Positions 62,001 through 64,000 of a DNA stretch of 64,000 nt are shown in pieces. Each line of letters starts with the position of its first letter. The stretch's first letter is position 1. The stretch lies in NCBI GenBank assembly GCA_030142905.1, contig JASJOG010000072.1, positions 868,001 to 932,000 of the forward strand, given 5' to 3'. The translations under genes and the position numbers were made by a program. This DNA is from Heliopora coerulea (Eukaryota; Cnidaria; Anthozoa; Scleralcyonacea; Helioporidae). The notes beneath the pieces were generated by a model. The model was not told the DNA's origin. It saw nothing but the letters and a program-made list of their open reading frames with translations, and made no database searches.

Positions 62001-63506
62001 ACTGGAATGCCATATTACACAGTGAGTGGCCAAACCGCTTTACGCAAGGTTATAAGTTTTCAAGATGCTATTTCCAAGAAACAATGCCTTAGCTAAGCTA
62101 CGCCTGTGAACTGAGATATTGTAGGCCGGGGGAACAGCATTTGACAAAGTTATTTCACAATTGTAGGTCAAGTATAAAAAAAGTACAGGCTTCTAACCAC
62201 GTTCGCTTGTAAACCAGGTTAGGCTACTGTGTAAGTATCCCTGACTTTTTCAATTCTGTTAACATGAAACACAGTTTAATCCTCTCTGTGCTGGACATAT
62301 AGGGGAAATGTATCAGGCGAACAACCGCTTCAATCAATGTTCGATACCACCAACGGAAGCTATTTTGGTGTCCATGCTACTGATACCGAGCAACTGATGA
62401 TTACTTGCGATAAAACAAGTCAGATATAACCCACGGTTTGATTGGCAAATAAATAAATGTTCTTACAAATAAAACAAACTGAATTTTCAGTTTCATGCGC
62501 AATTTAAACAATATTTTCATCCACACCAACTGTGACTTCATTCCAAGATCTCCAGACTTAGACCAGTGTAGCTCCTGCAAATTCACTACAGTTCTTAGTG
62601 TTTTGTCCGTAACTACAATTTCTGTAACAGTGAAACTTCGAGTTGCGTATATGTTTGCAGTCTTTGCTTGCAGTTAAGGAAATTATTGATTTTATTTGCA
62701 CTTGATCTTTAAGCATGTCGAAAAAGATAATACTCATTTAATCACAATCCTTTACTCGCAGTAAACAGCGTATCCTTCTGAAATAGATGAAGATAAAATT
62801 CAAGCATTAAATTTTTAAGAATCAAAGGATTAAAATTTGTAAGAAGAAAGCTCTTGGCTGCCTTATTCATAGGAACAACTTAAACATTCGTCATTTATCA
62901 GTAGAACTGATTTAAGTTCGTAAAGCTTGTGGTTAAATGTACATGGGAACATCTTTTTTTGATACCATCAATTGTCTACTTCCACTTTGAGTCCTTTTTG
63001 TTTCAAACGTTTCTTTTAGTTGCGTTCACAAGTTCCTATTGGACATTGTATGTGTGTTCCAGCTGGAAGTGCAAAAGAGCAAGTGACTGCCGTTTTCAAA
63101 CACTTCAATATCCGTGTTAGCACTAGTGACATATTTAGCAGATGTCAGGTAGGAGAAACAGAGGGAGAATCACATTGTTAACTTTACACGTAAATTATAA
63201 ACAATATTTAATTCAGGATACAGTATATTGTTTGTAATATATGTGAGTTTGCTGTTTTTGAATATTTAAAAAACCAAGTTTTCTATATGACCAAATAGTC
63301 AAGGATTGCGAAGTCTGAGTTGACTATTGCTCCATGGTCAACGGGGACGAATTGTTTAATTGTGTTAGTGTAAATTCGCCATTTTAAATAATTTTTGATT
63401 CACATATTGTAACGAGGTTGGCACGGAATAGCAATCATCATTCCTTTAGAAATGCCCGTCCAACAACAGTTTCAAAGCTGAGTATAAACATATATTTCTT
63501 GTTTAG
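50074..63506 (+). CDS. EXD3: EXD3 / Mut-7 homologue, 3'-5' exonuclease with Mut7-C domain
   Basis: Coding exons found in consistent phase: 50074-51122, 51677-51730, 51819-51865, 51960-52055, 52424-52521, 53543-53616, 54147-54185, 54618-54763, 55197-55473, 55891-55958, 56290-56426, 56800-56909, 57534-57723, 59918-60044, 60711-60768, 60844-61005, 61968-62021, 63020-63148, and probably 63450-63506. The first exon is long, acidic and disordered, then helical. The exonuclease domain has DEDDy residues: GVTLGFDAEWKP (Exo I), GYGVESDFRAL (Exo II), and QIVYAALDARCLIDVF (Exo III, Tyr and Asp). The Mut7-C domain reads VVVDNMLQGLGRYLRCCGVD, IAQREERIILTTGMPYYT and FKHFNIRVSTSDIFSRCQ; the next exon supplies KC, completing a CxxC knuckle. 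Human EXD3 has a longer C-terminus, so coding may continue. Nematode mut-7 trims RNA 3' ends in silencing; the role here is inferred. Confidence 0.9.
53046..53319. mobile_element. hAT-like MITE in EXD3 intron
   Basis: The ends CAGGGACGGATCTAGGATTT and TTGGATCCGCTACTG are inverted repeats. AGTGTA flanks both sides (53040-53045 and 53320-53325), possibly the remains of an 8-bp duplication. A related but degraded start CAGGGATGGATCTACTG is at 57778-57794. Noncoding. Confidence 0.7.
54228..54492. repeat. imperfect (GTT/GTC)n trinucleotide array in EXD3 intron
   Basis: About 85 units of GTT, GTC or ATT on the plus strand. The long polyVal and polyThr frames on the two strands are artefacts. It lies between exons ending 54185 and starting 54618. 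Confidence 0.95.
56440..56690. mobile_element. repeat related to 45166-45615
   Basis: Contains GGCAGCCAATCAACGGGCGT and AAACCTGAATCTGGTTTGTTTG, and a GTGGGGTCTGT start, each resembling parts of the 45.2-45.6 kb element. Ends are not sharp. It sits in an EXD3 intron. Confidence 0.4.
58538..58702. repeat. 18-bp minisatellite in EXD3 intron
   Basis: Eight to nine units close to AATTATAATTTCTATCAC, differing at a few positions (CAC/TAC, TTTCT/TTTGT). The period of 18 bases is a multiple of three, so the Tyr/Asn-rich and Ile-rich frames through it are artefacts. Confidence 0.9.
60110..60480 (+). repeat. polypurine tract in EXD3 intron
   Basis: About 370 bases strongly biased to A and G with AGGAAAGAAA and GAAGGGAAG words. 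Same character as the tract in the receptor intron but lower GC. Confidence 0.75.
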
Positions 63507-63542
63507 AAACCAGAGGCAATGGTCTTTTTTTCTTTACTGTCA

Positions 63543-63605
63543 TAGGCGTAGGAACCGGGGGGCATTGGGGACATGTGGCCCCCACCTTTTTGAAACAACA
63601 AAAAG
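63543..63605 (+). mobile_element. truncated MITE end
   Basis: CATAGGCGTAGGAACCGGGG followed by GGGGACATGTGGCCCCCACC resembles the ends of GC-rich MITEs such as the one at 47090-47337. No partner end was found before the tandem repeats begin. Confidence 0.4.
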
Positions 63606-63699
63606 TGCCCTTTTTAAGTACGGAAAGTGCCCTTATTATATATATGTATATATATATACATGAGCACTCTCTTCGTACGATTTTTAATAAAATCTCACT

Positions 63700-63820
<121 letters not shown>

Positions 63821-63855
63821 TACCATCAGTAGGCCAAAACGGTTCTGTCTGTAGT

Positions 63856-63881
63856 TATATATATATATATATATATATATT
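63856..63881. repeat. (AT)n microsatellite
   Basis: About 13 AT units close to the right edge of the window. Confidence 0.9.
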
Positions 63882-64000
63882 TCTTTTTATAACGAAGTGT
63901 AACGCATTAGTTTATGCCCTGTTGCTCAGGTCTACAAATTAAAAGATACGTAAGAATGTTAAAAACAAAACACATTGAACAACAACACCTTTACTCTGAT

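Overview
The window is animal nuclear DNA: AT-rich, with split genes (GT-AG introns, many phase-checked below), many introns holding transposon debris, and no bacterial-type operons. CR1-like LINEs with an SGNH-type ORF1, Penelope-like and tRNA-SINE repeats, and ancestral-looking metazoan genes fit an early-branching animal, most likely a cnidarian such as a coral or sea anemone. That assignment is inference from gene and repeat flavour, not a database match.

Five host loci could be read. (1) The last exon of a coiled-coil protein on the minus strand (644-1081). (2) A complete nine-exon FAM102/EEIG1-family gene on the plus strand (5513-12990, 354 aa). (3) A kelch-repeat gene on the minus strand (17912-19931, with a detached BTB-like piece at 26780-26958), now a pseudogene next to a nested retroelement pile. 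(4) A complete three-exon TXNL4B (Dim2-like) gene on the minus strand (36192-37482, 149 aa). (5) Two large plus-strand genes: an NR6A/NR5A-like orphan nuclear receptor (41526-45109, 5' end not fully resolved) and an EXD3/Mut-7-type exonuclease (50074-63506, about 17 coding exons, 5' end and possibly 3' end unresolved).

The rest is a transposon landscape. At 20443-26779 lie two minus-strand copies of one CR1-like LINE, a long one (A) and a 5'-truncated one (B). The 3' region of A carries a head-to-head Penelope-like reverse transcriptase fragment with a 13-bp target duplication. A different 5'-truncated LINE is at 34320-35446. DNA-transposon remnants include a hAT-like element inside a FAM102 intron that carries a 115-codon ORF, a mariner-type remnant with 39-bp inverted repeats (39739-40323), hAT-like MITEs (47090-47337, 49786-49973, 53046-53319), a Harbinger-like MITE (20211-20428), a MITE whose core is inverted telomere-like repeat (48638-49004), and two families of snap-back hairpins. 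tRNA-derived SINEs occur at 8350-8575, 13061-13294 and 27835-28055.

The genes do not form a pathway. TXNL4B concerns pre-mRNA splicing, the Mut-7 homologue RNA 3'-end degradation, the receptor transcription, and FAM102 membrane-associated C2-domain signalling. No single novel system dominates; the most unusual objects are the Penelope inverted duplication, the hairpin insertion with a 14-bp duplication, the ORF-carrying hAT-like element, and the telomere-like MITE.
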